Below are positions 22,634 through 36,734 of a stretch of DNA of 64,000 nt, in pieces; within the stretch, counting starts at the first letter, position 1; every line of letters begins with the position of its first letter. This DNA comes from Crossaster papposus (Eukaryota; Echinodermata; Asteroidea; Velatida; Solasteridae). Made by a program: the position numbers and the translations under genes. Under the pieces are notes generated by a model, which ran no database searches, was not told where the DNA came from, and saw only the letters and a list, made by a program, of their open reading frames with translations. Location of the stretch: contig JBAIAA010000028.1 of NCBI GenBank assembly GCA_037893245.1, forward strand, positions 992,001 to 1,056,000, written 5' to 3'.

Positions 22634-25600
22634 TTGTCTGATATTTTGTATCACTTTTCTCTTCGATTATTCATTAATTAATGTTCTTATTTGCAATAAA
22701 TGATCGCCTCATATACGGGACATCCCCAGTAGCACAATCGGTTAGAGCGTTGTACTTATAGACAGTGACCACACGCGTTACTGTAGAGAGATGCCAAGGT
22801 TGGGAGTTCGAGCCTCACCTGGGGAATTGTCTGATATTTTTTATCACTTTTCTCTTCGATTAATCATTAAATAATGTTCTTATTTGCACTAAATGATCGC
22901 CTCATATACGGGACATCCCCAGTAGCACAATCGGTTAGCGCGTTGTACTTATAGACAGTGACCACACACGTTGCTGCAGAGAGATGCAAATGTTGTGAGT
23001 TCGAGCCTCACCTGGGGAATTGTCTGATATTTTTTAACACTTTTCTCTTCGATTATTCATTAATTAATTTTCTTTTTTGCAATAAATGATCGTCTCATAT
23101 ACGGGACATCCCCAGTAGCACAATCGGTTAGCGCGTTGTACTTATAGACAGTGACCACACGCGTTGCTGCAGAGAGATGCAAAGGTTGTGAGTTCGAGCC
23201 TCACCTGGGGAATTGTCTGATATTTTTTAACAATTTTCTCTTCGATTATTCATTAATTAATGTTCTGATTTGCACTAAATGATCACCTCATATATGGGAC
23301 ATCCCCAGTAGCACAATCGGTTAGCGCGTTGTACTTATAGTCAGTGACCACACGCGTTACTGTAGAGAGATGCAAAGGTTGTGAGTTCGAGCCTCACCTG
23401 GGGAATTGACTGATATTTTTTAACACTTTTCTCTTCGATTATTCATTAATTAATTTTCTTATTTGCACTAAATGATAGCCTCATATACGGGACATCCCCA
23501 GTAGCACAATCGGTTAGAGCGTTGTACTTATAGACGGTGACCACACGCGTTACTGTAGAGAGATGCAAAGGTTGTGAGTTCGAGCCTCACCTGGGGAATT
23601 GTCTGATATTTTGTATCACTTTTCTCTTCGATTATTCATTAATTAATGTTCTTATTTGCAATAAATGATCGCCTCATATACGGGACATCCCCAGTAGCAC
23701 AATCGGTTAGAGCGTTGTACTTATAGACAGTGACCACACGCGTTACTGTAGAGAGATGCCAAGGTTGTGAGTTCGAGCCTCACCTGGGGAATTGTCTGAT
23801 ATTTTTTATCACTTTTCTCTTCGATTAATCATTAAATAATGTTCTTATTTGCACTAAATGATCGCCTCATATACGGGACATCCCCAGTAGCACAATCGGT
23901 TAGCGCGTTGTACTTATAGACAGTGACCACACACGTTGCTGCAGAGAGATGCAAAGGTTGTGAGTTCGAGCCTCACCTGGGGAATTGTCTGATATTTTTT
24001 AACACTTTTCTCTTCGATTATTCATTAAATAATGTTCTTATTTGCAATAAATGATCGCCTCATATACGGGACATCCCCAGTAGCACAATCGGTTAGAGCG
24101 TTGTACTTATAGACAGTGACCACACGCGTTACTGTAGAGAGATGCAAAGGTTGTGAGTCCGAGCCTCACCTGGGGAATTGTCTGATATTTTGTAACACTT
24201 TTCTCTTCGATTATTAATTAATTAATTGTATTATTAATGGACTAAATGATCGCCTCATACACGGGACATCCCCAGTAGCACAATCGGTTAGCGCGTTGTA
24301 CTTATAGACAGTGACCACACGCGTTACTGTAGAGAGATGCAAAGGTTGTGAGTTCGAGCCTCACCTGGGGAATTGTCTGATATTTTTTTACACTTTTCTC
24401 TTCGATTATTCATTAATTAATATTCTTATTTGCACTAAATGATCGCCTCATATACGGGACATCCCCAGTAGCACAATCGGTTAGCGCGTTGTACTTATAG
24501 ACAGTGACCACACGCGTTGCTGTAGAGAGATGCAAAGGTTGTGAGTTCGAGCCTCACCTGGGGAATTGTCTGATATTTTTTAACAATTTTCTCTTCGATT
24601 ATTCATTAATTAATTTTCTTATTTGCACTAAATGATTGCCTCATATACAGGACATCCCCAGTAGCACAATCGGTTAGCGCGTTGTACTTATAGACAGTGA
24701 CCACACGTGTTGCTGTAGAGAGATGCAAAGGTTGTGAGTTCGAGCCTTACCTGGGGAATTGTCTGATATTTTTTAACACTTTTCTCTTCGATTATTCATT
24801 AATTAATGTTCATATTAATGGACTAAATGATCGCCTCATACACGGACATCCCCAGTAGCACAATCGGTTAGCGCGTTGTACTTATAGACAGTGACCACAC
24901 GCGTTGCTGTAGAGGGATGCAAAGGTTGTGAGTTCGAGCCTCACCTGGGGAATTGACTGATATTTTTTAACACTTTTCTCTTCGATTATTCATTAATTAA
25001 TTTTCTTATTTGCACTAAATGATAGCCTCATATACGGGACATCCCCAGTAGCACAATCGGTTAGCGCGTTGTACTTATAGACAGTGACCACACACGTTGC
25101 TGCAGAGAGATGCAAAGGTTGTGAGTTCGAGCCTCACCTGGGGAATTGTCTGATATTTTTTAACACTTTTCTCTTCGATTATTCATTAATTAATGTTCTT
25201 ATTTGCAATAAATGATCGCCTCATATACGGGACATCCCCAGTAGCACAATCGGTTAGCGCGTTGTACTTATAGACAGTGACCACACACGTTGCTGCAGAG
25301 AGATGCAAAGGTTGTGAGTTCGAGCCTCACCTGGGGAATTGTCTGATATTTTTTAACACTTTTCTCTTCGATTATTCATTAATTAATGTTCTTATTTGCA
25401 ATAAATGATCGCCTCATATACGGGACATCCCCAGTAGCACAATCGGTTAGCGCGTTGTACTTATAGACAGTGACCACACGCGTTACTGTAGAGAGATGCA
25501 AAGGTTGTGAGTTCGAGCCTCACCGGGGGAATTGTCTGATATTTTTTAACACTTTTATCTTCGATTATTCATTAATTAATGTTCTTATTTGCAGTAAATG

Positions 25601-25813
25601 TTCGCCTCATATACGGGACATCCCCAGTAGCACAATCGGTTAGAGCGTTGTACTTATAGACAGTGACCACACGCGTTACTGTAGAGAGATGCAAAGGTTG
25701 TGAGTTCGAGCCTCACCTGGGGAATTTTCTGATATTTTTTATCACTTTTCTCTTCGATTATTCATTATTTAATGTTCTTATTTGCAATAAATGATCGCCT
25801 CATATACGGGACA

Positions 25814-25917
25814 TCCCCAGTAGCACAATCGGTTAGCATGTTGTACTTATAGACAGTGACCACACGCGTTACTGCAGAGAGATGCAAAGGTTGTGAGTTC
25901 GAGCCTCACCTGGGGAA
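25814..25917 (+). pseudogene. tRNA-Ile(UAU) copy with GCAT D-stem
   Basis: D-stem 3' side GCAT leaves only 13-22 as a Watson-Crick pair plus a G10-U25 wobble. The form recurs at 26780, 27938 and 32962; a milder GCAC form is at 28131, 33348 and 34124. GCGCG to GCACG fits CpG decay. Confidence 0.6.
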
Positions 25918-28234
25918 TTGTCTGATATTTTTTTATCACTTTTCTCTTCGATTATTCATTAATTAATGTTCTTATTTGCAATAAATGATCGCCTCATATA
26001 CGAGACATCCCCAGTAGCACAATCGGTTAGCGCGTTGTACTTATAGACAGTGACCACACACGTTGCTGCAGAGAGATGCAAAGGTTGTGAGTTCGAGCCT
26101 CACCTGGGGAATTGTCTGATATTTTTTATCACTTTTCTCTTCGATTATTCATTAATTAATTTTCTTATTTGCACTAAATGATAGCCTCATATACGGGACA
26201 TCCCCAGTAGCACAATCGGTTAGCGCGTTGTACTTATAGACAGTGACCACACACGTTGCTGCAGAGAGATGCAAAGGTTGTGAGTTCGAGCCTCACCTGG
26301 GGAATTGTCTGATATTTTTTAACACTTTTCTCTTCGATTATTCATTAATTAATGTTCTTATTTGCAATACATGATCGCCTCATATACGGGACATCCCCAG
26401 TAGCACAATCGGTTAGCGCGTTGTACTTATAGACAGTGACCACACGCGTTACTGTAGAGAGATGCAAAGGTTGTGAGTTCGAGCCTCACCGGGGGAATTG
26501 TCTGATATTTTTTAACACTTTTATCTTCGATTATTCATTAATTAATGTTCTTATTTGCAGTAAATGTTCGCCTCATATACGGGACATCCCCAGTAGCACA
26601 ATCGGTTAGAGCGTTGTACTTATAGACAGTGACCACACGCGTTACTGTAGAGAGATGCAAAGGTTGTGAGTTCGAGCCTCACCTGGGGAATTTTCTGATA
26701 TTTTTTATCACTTTTCTCTTCGATTATTCATTATTTAATGTTCTTATTTGCAATAAATGATCGCCTCATATACGGGACATCCCCAGTAGCACAATCGGTT
26801 AGCATGTTGTACTTATAGACAGTGACCACACGCGTTACTGCAGAGAGATGCAAAGGTTGTGAGTTCGAGCCTCACCTGGGGAATTGTCTGATATTTTTTA
26901 TCACTTTTCTCTTCGATTATTCATTAATTAATGTTCTTATTTGCAATAAATGATCGCCTCATATACGAGACATCCCCAGTAGCACAATCGGTTAGCGCGT
27001 TGTACTTATAGACAGTGACCACACACGTTGCTGCAGAGAGATGCAAAGGTTGTGAGTTCGAGCCTCACCTGGGGAATTGTCTGATATTTTTTATCACTTT
27101 TCTCTTCGATTATTCATTAATTAATTTTCTTATTTGCACTAAATGATAGCCTCATATACGGGACATCCCCAGTAGCACAATCGGTTAGCGCGTTGTACTT
27201 ATAGACAGTGACCACACACGTTGCTGCAGAGAGATGCAAAGGTTGTGAGTTCGAGCCTCACCTGGGGAATTGTCTGATATTTTTTAACACTTTTCTCTTC
27301 GATTATTCATTAATTAATGTTCTTATTTGCAATACATGATCGCCTCATATACGGGACATCCCCAGTAGCACAATCGGTTAGCGCGTTGTACTTATAGACA
27401 GTGACCACACACGTTGCTGCAGAGAGATGCAAAGGTTGTGAGTTCGAGCCTCACCTGGGGAATTGTCTGATATTTTTTAACACTTTTCTCTTCGATTATT
27501 CATTAATTAATGTTCTTATTTGCAATAAATGATCGCCTCATATACGGGACATCCCCAGTAGCACAATCGGTTAGCGCGTTGTACTTATAGACAGTGACCA
27601 CACGCGTTACTGTAGAGAGATGCAAAGGTTGTGAGTTCGAGCCTCACCGGGGGAATTGTCTGATATTTTTTAACACTTTTATCTTCGATTATTCATTAAT
27701 TAATGTTCTTATTTGCAGTAAATGTTCGCCTCATATACGGGACATCCCCAGTAGCACAATCGGTTAGAGCGTTGTACTTATAGACAGTGACCACACGCGT
27801 TACTGTAGAGAGATGCAAAGGTTGTGAGTTCGAGCCTCACCTGGGGAATTTTCTGATATTTTTTATCACTTTTCTCTTCGATTATTCATTAATTAATGTT
27901 CTTATTTGCAATAAATGATCGCCTCATATACGGGACATCCCCAGTAGCACAATCGGTTAGCATGTTGTACTTATAGACAGTGACCACACGCGTTACTGCA
28001 GAGAGATGCAAAGGTTGTGAGTTCGAGCCTCACCTGGGGAATTGTCTGATATTTTTTATCACTTTTCTCTTCGATTATTCATTAATTAATGTTCTTATTT
28101 GCAATAAATGATCGCCTCATATACGGGACATCCCCAGTAGCACAATCGGTTAGCACGTTGTACTTATAGACAGTGACCACACGCGTTACTGCAGAGAGAT
28201 GCAAAGGTTGTGAGTTCGAGCCTCACCTGGGGAA

Positions 28235-31200
28235 TTGTCTGATATTTTTTATCACTTTTCTCATCGATTATTCATTAATTAATGTTCTTATTTGCAATAA
28301 ATGATCGCCTCATATACGGGACATCCCCAGTAGCACAATCGGTTAGCGCGTTGTACTTATAGACAGTGACCACACGCGTTGATGCAGAGAGATGCAAAGG
28401 TTGTGAGTTCGAGCCTCATCTGGGGAATTGTCTGATATTTTTTAACACTTTTCTCTTCGATTATTAATTAATTAATGTTCTTATTTGCACTAAATGATCG
28501 CCTCATAATTATATGGGACATCCCCAGTAGCACAATCGGTTAGCGCGTTGTACTTATAGACAGTGACCAAACGTGTTGCTGCAGAGAGATGCAAAGGTTG
28601 TGAGTTCGAGCCTCACCTGGGGAATTGTCTGATATTTTTAAACACTTTTCTCTTCGATTATTCATTAATTAATTTTCTTATTTGAACTAAATGATCGCCT
28701 CATACACGGGACATCCCCAGTAGCACAATCGGTTAGCGCGTTGTACTTATAGACAGTGACCACACGCGTTGCTGCAGAGAGATGCAAAGGTTGTGAGTTC
28801 GAGCCTCACCTGGGGAATTGTCTGATATTTGTAAACACTTTTCTCTTCGATTATTCATTAATTAATGTTCTTATTTGCACTAAATGATCGCCTCATATAC
28901 TGGACATCCCCAGTAGCACAATCGGTTACCGCTTTGTACTTATAGACAGTGACCAAGCGTGTTGCTGCAGAGAGATGCAAAGGTTGTGAGTTCGAGCCTC
29001 ACCTGGGGAATTGTCTGATATTTTTTAACACTTTTCTCTTCGATTATTAATTAATTAATGTTCTTATTTGCACTAAATGATCGCCTCATATACTGGACAT
29101 CCCCAGTAGCACAATCGGTTAGCGCGTTGTACTTATAGACAGTGACCACACGCGTTGCTGCAGAGAGATGCAAAGGTTGTGAGTTCGAGCCTCACCTGGG
29201 GAATTGTCTGATATTTGTAAACACTTTTCTCTTCGATTATTCATTAATTAATTTTCTTATTTGCACTAAATGATCGCCTCATATACGGGACATCCCCAGT
29301 AGCACAATCGGTTAGCGCGTTGTACTTATAGACAGTGACCACACGCGTTGCTGTAGAGAGATGCAAAGGTTGTGAGTTCGAGCCTCACCTGGGGAATTGT
29401 CTGATATTTTTTAACAATTTTCTCTTCGATTATTCATTAATTAATTTTCTTATTTGCACTAAATGATCGCCTCATATACAGGACATCCCCAGTAGCACAA
29501 TCGGTTAGCGCGTTGTACTTATAGACAGTGACCACACGCGTTGCTGTAGAGAGATGCAAAGGTTGTGAGTTCGAGCCTTACCTGGGGAATTGTCTGATAT
29601 TTTTTAACACTTTTCTCTTCGATTATTCCTTAATTAATGTTCATATTAATGGACTAAATGATCGCCTCATATATGGACATCCCCAGTAGCACAATCGGTT
29701 AGCGCGTTGTACTTATAGACAGTGACCACACGCGTTGCTGTAGAGGGATGCAAAGGTTGTGAGTTCGAGCCTCACCTGGGGAATTGACTGATATTTTTTA
29801 ACACTTTTCTCTTCGATTATTCATTAATTAATTTTCTTATTTGCACTAAATGATAGCCTCATATACGGGACATCCCCAGTAGCACAATCGGTTAGCGCGT
29901 TGTACTTATAGACAGTGACCACACACGTTGCTGCAGAGAGATGCAAAGGTTGTGAGTTCGAGCCTCACCTGGGGAATTGTCTGATATTTTTTAACACTTT
30001 TCTCTTCGATTATTCATTAATTAATGTTCTTATTTGCAATAAATGATCGCCTCATATACGGGACATCCCCAGTAGCACAATCGGTTAGAGCGTTGTACTT
30101 ATAGACAGTGACCACACGCGTTACTGTAGAGAGATGCAAAGGTTGTGAGTTCGAGCCTCACCTGGGGAATTGTCTGATATTTTGTATCACTTTTCTCTTC
30201 GATTATTCATTAATTAATGTTCTTATTTGCAATAAATGATCGCCTCATATACGGGACATCCCCAGTAGCACAATCGGTTAGAGTGTTGTACTTATAGACA
30301 GTGACCACACGCGTTACTGTAGAGAGATGCCAAGGTTGGGAGTTCGAGCCTCACCTGGGGAATTGTCTGATATTTTTTATCACTTTTCTCTTCGATTAAT
30401 CATTAAATAATGTTCTTATTTGCACTAAATGATCGCCTCATATACGGGACATCCCCAGTAGCACAATCGGTTAGCGCGTTGTACTTATAGACAGTGACCA
30501 CACACGTTGCTGCAGAGAGATGCAAATGTTGTGAGTTCGAGCCTCACCTGGGGAATTGTCTGATATTTTTTAACACTTTTCTCTTCGATTATTCATTAAT
30601 TAATTTTCTTTTTTGCAATAAATGATCGCCTCATATACGGGACATCCCCAGTAGCACAATCGGTTAGCGCGTTGTACTTATAGACAGTGACCACACGCGT
30701 TGCTGCAGAGAGATGCAAAGGTTGTGAGTTCGAGCCTCACCTGGGGAATTGTCTGATATTTTTTAACAATTTTCTCTTCGATTATTCATTAATTAATGTT
30801 CTGATTTGCACTAAATGATCACCTCATATATGGGACATCCCCAGTAGCACAATCGGTTAGCGCGTTGTACTTATAGTCAGTGACCACACGCGTTACTGTA
30901 GAGAGATGCAAAGGTTGTGAGTTCGAGCCTCACCTGGGGAATTGACTGATATTTTTTAACACTTTTCTCTTCGATTATTCATTAATTAATTTTCTTATTT
31001 GCACTAAATGATAGCCTCATATACGGGACATCCCCAGTAGCACAATCGGTTAGCGCGTTGTACTTATAGACAGTGACCACACGCGTTACTGTAGAGAGAT
31101 GCAAAGGTTGTGAGTTCGAGCCTCACCTGGGGAATTGTCTGATATTTTTTTACACTTTTCTCTTCGATTATTCATTAATTAATTTTCTTATTTGCACTAA

Positions 31201-34200
31201 ATGATCGCCTCATATACGGGACATCCCCAGTAGCACAATCGGTTAGCGCGTAGTACTTATAGACAGTGACCACACGCGTTGCTGTAGAGAGATGCAAAGG
31301 TTGTGAGTTCGAGCCTCACCTGGGGAATTGTCTGATATTTTTTAACAATTTTCTCTTCGATTATTCATTAATTAATTTTCTTATTTGCACTAAATGATTG
31401 CCTCATATACAGGACATCCCCAGTAGCACAATCGGTTAGCGCGTTGTACTTATAGACAGTGACCACACGTGTTGCTGTAGAGAGATGCAAAGGTTGTGAG
31501 TTCGAGCCTTACCTGGGGAATTGTCTGATATTTTTTAACACTTTTCTCTTCGATTATTCATTAATTAATGTTCATATTAATGGACTAAATGATCGCCTCA
31601 TACACGGACATCCCCAGTAGCACAATCGGTTAGCGCGTTGTACTTATAGACAGTGACCACACGCGTTGCTGTAGAGGGATGCAAAGGTTGTGAGTTCGAG
31701 CCTCACCTGGGGAATTGACTGATATTTTTTAACACTTTTCTCTTCGATTATTCATTAATTAATTTTCTTATTTGCACTAAATGATAGCCTCATATACGGG
31801 ACATCGCCAGTAGCACAATCGGTTAGCGCGTTGTACTTATAGACAGTGACCACACACGTTGCTGCAGAGAGATGCAAAGGTTGTGAGTTCGAGCCTCACC
31901 TGGGGAATTGTCTGATATTTTTTAACACTTTTCTCTTCGATTATTCATTAATTAATGTTCTTATTTGCAATAAATGATCGCCTCATATACGGCACATCCC
32001 CAGTAGCACAATCGGTTAGCGCGTTGTACTTATAGACAGTGACCACACACGTTGCTGCAGAGAGATGCAAATGTTGTGAGTTCGAGCCTCACCTGGGGAA
32101 TTGTCTGATATTTTTTAACACTTTTCTCTTCGATTATTCATTAATTAATGTTCTTATTTGCAATAAATGATCGCCTCATATACGGGACATCCCCAGTAGC
32201 ACAATCGGTTAGCGCGTTGTACTTATAGACAGTGACCACACGCGTTACTGTAGAGAGATGCAAAGGTTGTGAGTTCGAGCCTCACCTGGGGAATTTTCTG
32301 ATATTTTTTATCACTTTTCTCTTCGATTATTCATTAATTAATGTTCTTATTTGCAATAAATGATCGCCTCATATACGGGACATCCCCAGTAGCACAATCG
32401 GTTAGCGCGTTGTACTTATAGACAGTGACCACACACGTTGCTGCAGAGAGATGCAAAGGTTGTGAGTTCGAGCCTCACCTGGGGAATTGTCTGATATTTT
32501 TTAACACTTTTCTCTTCGATTATTCATTAATTAATGTTCTTATTTGCAATAAATGATCGCCTCATATACGGGACATCCCCAGTAGCACAATCGGTTAGCG
32601 CGTTGTACTTATAGACAGTGACCACACGCGTTACTGTAGAGAGATGCAAAGGTTGTGAGTTCGAGCCTCACCGGGGGAATTGTCTGATATTTTTTAACAC
32701 TTTTATCTTCGATTATTCATTAATTAATGTTCTTATTTGCAGTAAATGTTCGCCTCATATACGGGACATCCCCAGTAGCACAATCGGTTAGAGCGTTGTA
32801 CTTATAGACAGTGACCACACGCGTTACTGTAGAGAGATGCAAAGGTTGTGAGTTCGAGCCTCACCTGGGGAATTTTCTGATATTTTTTATCACTTTTCTC
32901 TTCGATTATTCATTAATTAATGTTCTTATTTGCAATAAATGATCGCCTCATATACGGGACATCCCCAGTAGCACAATCGGTTAGCATGTTGTACTTATAG
33001 ACAGTGACCACACGCGTTACTGCAGAGAGATGCAAAGGTTGTGAGTTCGAGCCTCACCTGGGGAATTGTCTGATATTTTTTATCACTTTTCTCTTCGATT
33101 ATTCATTAATTAATGTTCTTATTTGCAATAAATGATCGCCTCATATACGAGACATCCCCAGTAGCACAATCGGTTAGCGCGTTGTACTTATAGACAGTGA
33201 CCACACACGTTGCTGCAGAGAGATGCAAAGGTTGTGAGTTCGAGCCTCACCTGGGGAATTGTCTGATATTTTTTATCACTTTTCTCTTCGATTATTCATT
33301 AATTAATGTTCTTATTTGCAATAAATGATCGCCTCATATACGGGACATCCCCAGTAGCACAATCGGTTAGCACGTTGTACTTATAGACAGTGACCACGCG
33401 CGTTACTGCAGAGAGATGCAAAGGTTGTGAGTTCGAGCCTCACCTGGGGAATTGTCTGATATTTTTTATCACTTTTCTCATCGATTATTCATTAATTAAT
33501 GTTCTTATTTGCAATAAATGATCGCCTCATATACGGGACATCCCCAGTAGCACAATCGGTTAGCGCGTTGTACTTATAGACAGTGACCACACGCGTTGAT
33601 GCAGAGAGATGCAAAGGTTGTGAGTTCGAGCCTCATCTGGGGAATTGTCTGATATTTTTTAACACTTTTCTCTTTGATTATTAATTAATTAATGTTCTTA
33701 TTTGCACTAAATGATCGCCTCATAATTATATGGGACATCCCCAGTAGCACAATCGGTTAGCGCGTTGTACTTATAGACAGTGACCAAACGTGTTGCTGCA
33801 GAGAGATGCAAAGGTTGTGAGTTCGAGCCTCACCTGGGGAATTGTCTGATATTTTTTATCACTTTTCTCTTCGATTATTCATTAATTAATGTTCTTATTT
33901 GCAATAAATGATCGCCTCATATACGAGACATCCCCAGTAGCACAATCGGTTAGCGCGTTGTACTTATAGACAGTGACCACACACGTTGCTGCAGAGTGAT
34001 GCAAAGGTTGTGAGTTCGAGCCTCACCTGGGGAATTGTCTGATATTTTTTATCACTTTTCTCTTCGATTATTCATTAATTAATGTTCTTATTTGAAATAA
34101 ATGATCGCCTCATATACGGGACATCCCCAGTAGCACAATCGGTTAGCACGTTGTACTTATAGACAGTGACCACACGCGTTACTGCAGAGAGATGCAAAGG

Positions 34201-34998
34201 TTGTGAGTTCGAGCCTCACCTGGGGAATTGTCTGATATTTTTTATCACTTTTCTCATCGATTATTCATTAATTAATGTTCTTATTTGCAATAAATGATCG
34301 CCTCATATACGGGACATCCCCAGTAGCACAATCGGTTAGCGCGTTGTACTTATAGACAGTGACCACACACGTTGCTGCAGAGAGATGCAAAGGTTTTGAG
34401 TTCGAGCCTCACCTGGGGAATTGTCTGATATTTTTTATCACTTTTCTCTTCGATTATTCATTAATTAATGTTCTTATTTGCAATAAATGATCGCCTCATA
34501 TACGGGACATCCCCAGTAGCACAATCGGTTAGCGCGTTGTACTTATAGACAGTGACCACACACGTTGCTGCAGAGAGATGCAAAGGTTGTGAGTTCGAGC
34601 CTCACCTGGGGAATTGTCTGATATTTTTTAACACTTTTCTCTTCGATTATTCATTAATTAATGTTCTTATTTGCAATAAATGATCGCCTCATATACGGGA
34701 CATCCCCAGTAGCACAATCGGTTAGCGCGTTGTACTTATAGACAGTGACCACACGCGTTACTGTAGAGAGATGCAAAGGTTGTGAGTTCGAGCCTCACCG
34801 GGGGAATTGTCTGATATTTTTTATCACTTTTCTCTTCGATTATTCATTAATTAATGTTCTTATTTGCAATAAATGATCGCCTCATATACGGGACATCCCA
34901 GTAGCACAATCGGTTAGAGCGTTGTACTTATAGACAGTGACCACACGCGTTACTGTAGAGAGATGCAAAGGTTGTGAGTTCGAGCCTCACCTGGGGAA
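28235..34998 (+). repeat. Array block 6: tRNA copies 147-181
   Basis: tRNA starts: 28324, 28521, 28714, 28907, 29100, 29293, 29486, 29680, 29873, 30066, 30259, 30452, 30645, 30838, 31031, 31224, 31417, 31611, 31804, 31997, 32190, 32383, 32576, 32769, 32962, 33155, 33348, 33541, 33738, 33931, 34124, 34317, 34510, 34703, 34896. Copies 148-150 and 175 are left-type units inside right-type DNA. Copies 151-160 match 112-121 at offset 7536 bp, copies 162-166 match 127-131 at offset 6762 bp, and copies 168-171 match 142-145 at offset 5024 bp. Damaged: 31224 (anticodon stem TAGTA), 31804 (TCGCCAG), 34896 (one base missing in the acceptor). Confidence 0.9.
34896..34998 (+). pseudogene. tRNA-Ile(UAU) copy with one-base acceptor deletion (copy 181)
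   Basis: The 5' end reads TCCCAG, one C short, making the body 103 nt. This is the only deletion inside a tRNA body that I found in 331 copies. The acceptor could shift to six pairs but would lose the 7-bp length that fixes the tRNA elbow geometry. Confidence 0.7.
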
Positions 34999-36245
34999 TT
35001 GTCTGATATTTTGTATCACTTTTCTCTTCGATTATTCATTAATTAATGTTCTTATTTGCAATAAATGATCGCCTCATATACGGGACATCCCCAGTAGCAC
35101 AATCGGTTAGAGCGTTGTACTTATAGACAGTGACCACACGCGTTACTGTAGAGAGATGCCAAGGTTGTGAGTTCGAGCCTCACCTGGGGAATTGTCTGAT
35201 ATTTTTTATCACTTTTCTCTTCGATTAATCATTAAATAATGTTCTTATTTGCACTAAATGATCGCCTCGTATACGGGACATCCCCAGTAGCACAATCGGT
35301 TAGCGCGTTGTACTTATAGACAGTGACCACACACGTTGCTGCAGAGAGATGCAAAGGTTGTGAGTTCGAGCCTCACCTGGGGAATTGTCTGATATTTTTT
35401 AACACTTTTCTCTTCGATTATTCATTAATTAATGTTCTTATTTGCAATAAATGATCGCCTCATATACGGGACATCCCCAGTAGCACAATCGGTTAGAGCG
35501 TTGTACTTATAGACAGTGACCACACGCGTTACTGTAGAGAGATGCAAAGGTTGTGAGTTCGAGCCTCACCTGGGGAATTGTCTGATATTTTTTATCACTT
35601 TTCTCTTCGATTATTCATTAAATAATGTTCTTATTTGCACTAAATGATCGCCTCATATACGGGACATCCCCAGTAGCACAATCGGTTAGCGCGTTGTACT
35701 TATAGACAGTGACCACACGCGTTGCTGCAGAGAGATGCAAAGGTTGTGAGTTCGAGCCTCACCTGGGGAATTGTCTGATATTTTTTAACAATTTTCTCTT
35801 CGATTATTCATTAATTAATGTTCTGATTTGCACTAAATGATCACCTCATATATGGGACATCCCCAGTAGCACAATCGGTTAGCGCGTTGTACTTATAGTC
35901 AGTGACCACACGCGTTACTGTAGAGAGATGCAAAGGTTGTGAGTTCGAGCCTCACCTGGGGAATTGTCTGATATTTTTTTACACTTTTCTCTTCGATTAT
36001 TCATTAATTAATTTTCTTATTTGCACTAAATGATCGCCTCATATACGGGACATCCCCAGTAGCACAATCGGTTAGCGCGTTGTACTTATAGACAGTGACC
36101 ACACGCGTTACTGCAGAGAGATGCAAAGGTTGTGAGTTCGAGCCTCACCTGGGGAATTGTCTGATATTTTTAAACACTTTTCTCTTCGATTATTCATTAA
36201 TTAATTTTCTTATTTGCACTAAATGATCGCCTCATATACGGGACA

Positions 36246-36349
36246 TCCCCAGTAGCACAATCGGTTAGCGCGTTGTAGTTATAGACAGTGACCACACGCG
36301 TTGCTGTAGAGAGATGCAAAGGTTGTGAGTTCGAGCCTCACCTGGGGAA
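36246..36349 (+). tRNA. tRNA-Ile(UAU) copy with G32 (copy 188 class)
   Basis: Loop position 32 is G, so the C32-G(-3) anticodon-intron pair is lost and splicing may be poor; everything else pairs as in copy 1. It recurs at 38757, 41075, 42232, 44550 and 47061, tracing the 3475- and 4829-bp duplications. Confidence 0.65.
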
Positions 36350-36630
36350 TTGTCTGATATTTTTTAACAATTTTCTCTTCGATTATTCATTAATTAATTT
36401 TCTTATTTGCACTAAATGATCGCCTAATATACAGGACATCCCCAGTAGCACAATCGGTTAGCGCGTTGTACTTATAGACAGTGACCACACGCGTTACTGT
36501 AGAGAGATGCAAAGGTTGTGAGTTCGAGCCTCACCTGGGGAATTGTCTGATATTTTTTTACACTTTTCTCTTCGATTATTCATTAATTATTGTCTTATTT
36601 GCACTAAATGATCGCCTCATATACGGGAGA

Positions 36631-36734
36631 ACCCCAGTAGCACAATCGGTTAGCGCGTTGTACTTATAAACAGTGACCACACGCGTTACTGCAGAGAGAT
36701 GCAAAGGTTGTGAGTTCGAGCCTCACCTGGGGAA
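36631..36734 (+). pseudogene. tRNA-Ile(UAU) copy starting ACCCCAG, intron first base A
   Basis: Base 1 is A facing A72, removing the terminal pair. In addition the intron's first base at 36669 is A rather than G, seen only here. Sister copies at 41460 and 44935 share the start but keep the G. The preceding spacer is one base short (192-bp unit). Confidence 0.65.

Larger units (their letters stand above)
21668..28234 (+). repeat. Array block 5: tRNA copies 113-146, right subfamilies begin
   Basis: tRNA starts: 21757, 21950, 22144, 22337, 22530, 22723, 22916, 23109, 23302, 23495, 23688, 23881, 24074, 24269, 24462, 24655, 24849, 25042, 25235, 25428, 25621, 25814, 26008, 26201, 26394, 26587, 26780, 26973, 27166, 27359, 27552, 27745, 27938, 28131. 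New traits: TTTTTTAACAC, TTTTTTATCAC trailers, GCAATAAATG spacers, D-stem GAGC instead of GCGC in several copies (for example 22530, 22723, 23495, 25621), intron core CGTTACTG. A 5-unit motif with ACTTTTATCTTCG in the trailer recurs after 25428, 26394 and 27552 (offsets 966 and 1158 bp). GCATG or GCACG D-stems occur at 25814, 26780, 27938 and 28131. Confidence 0.9.
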
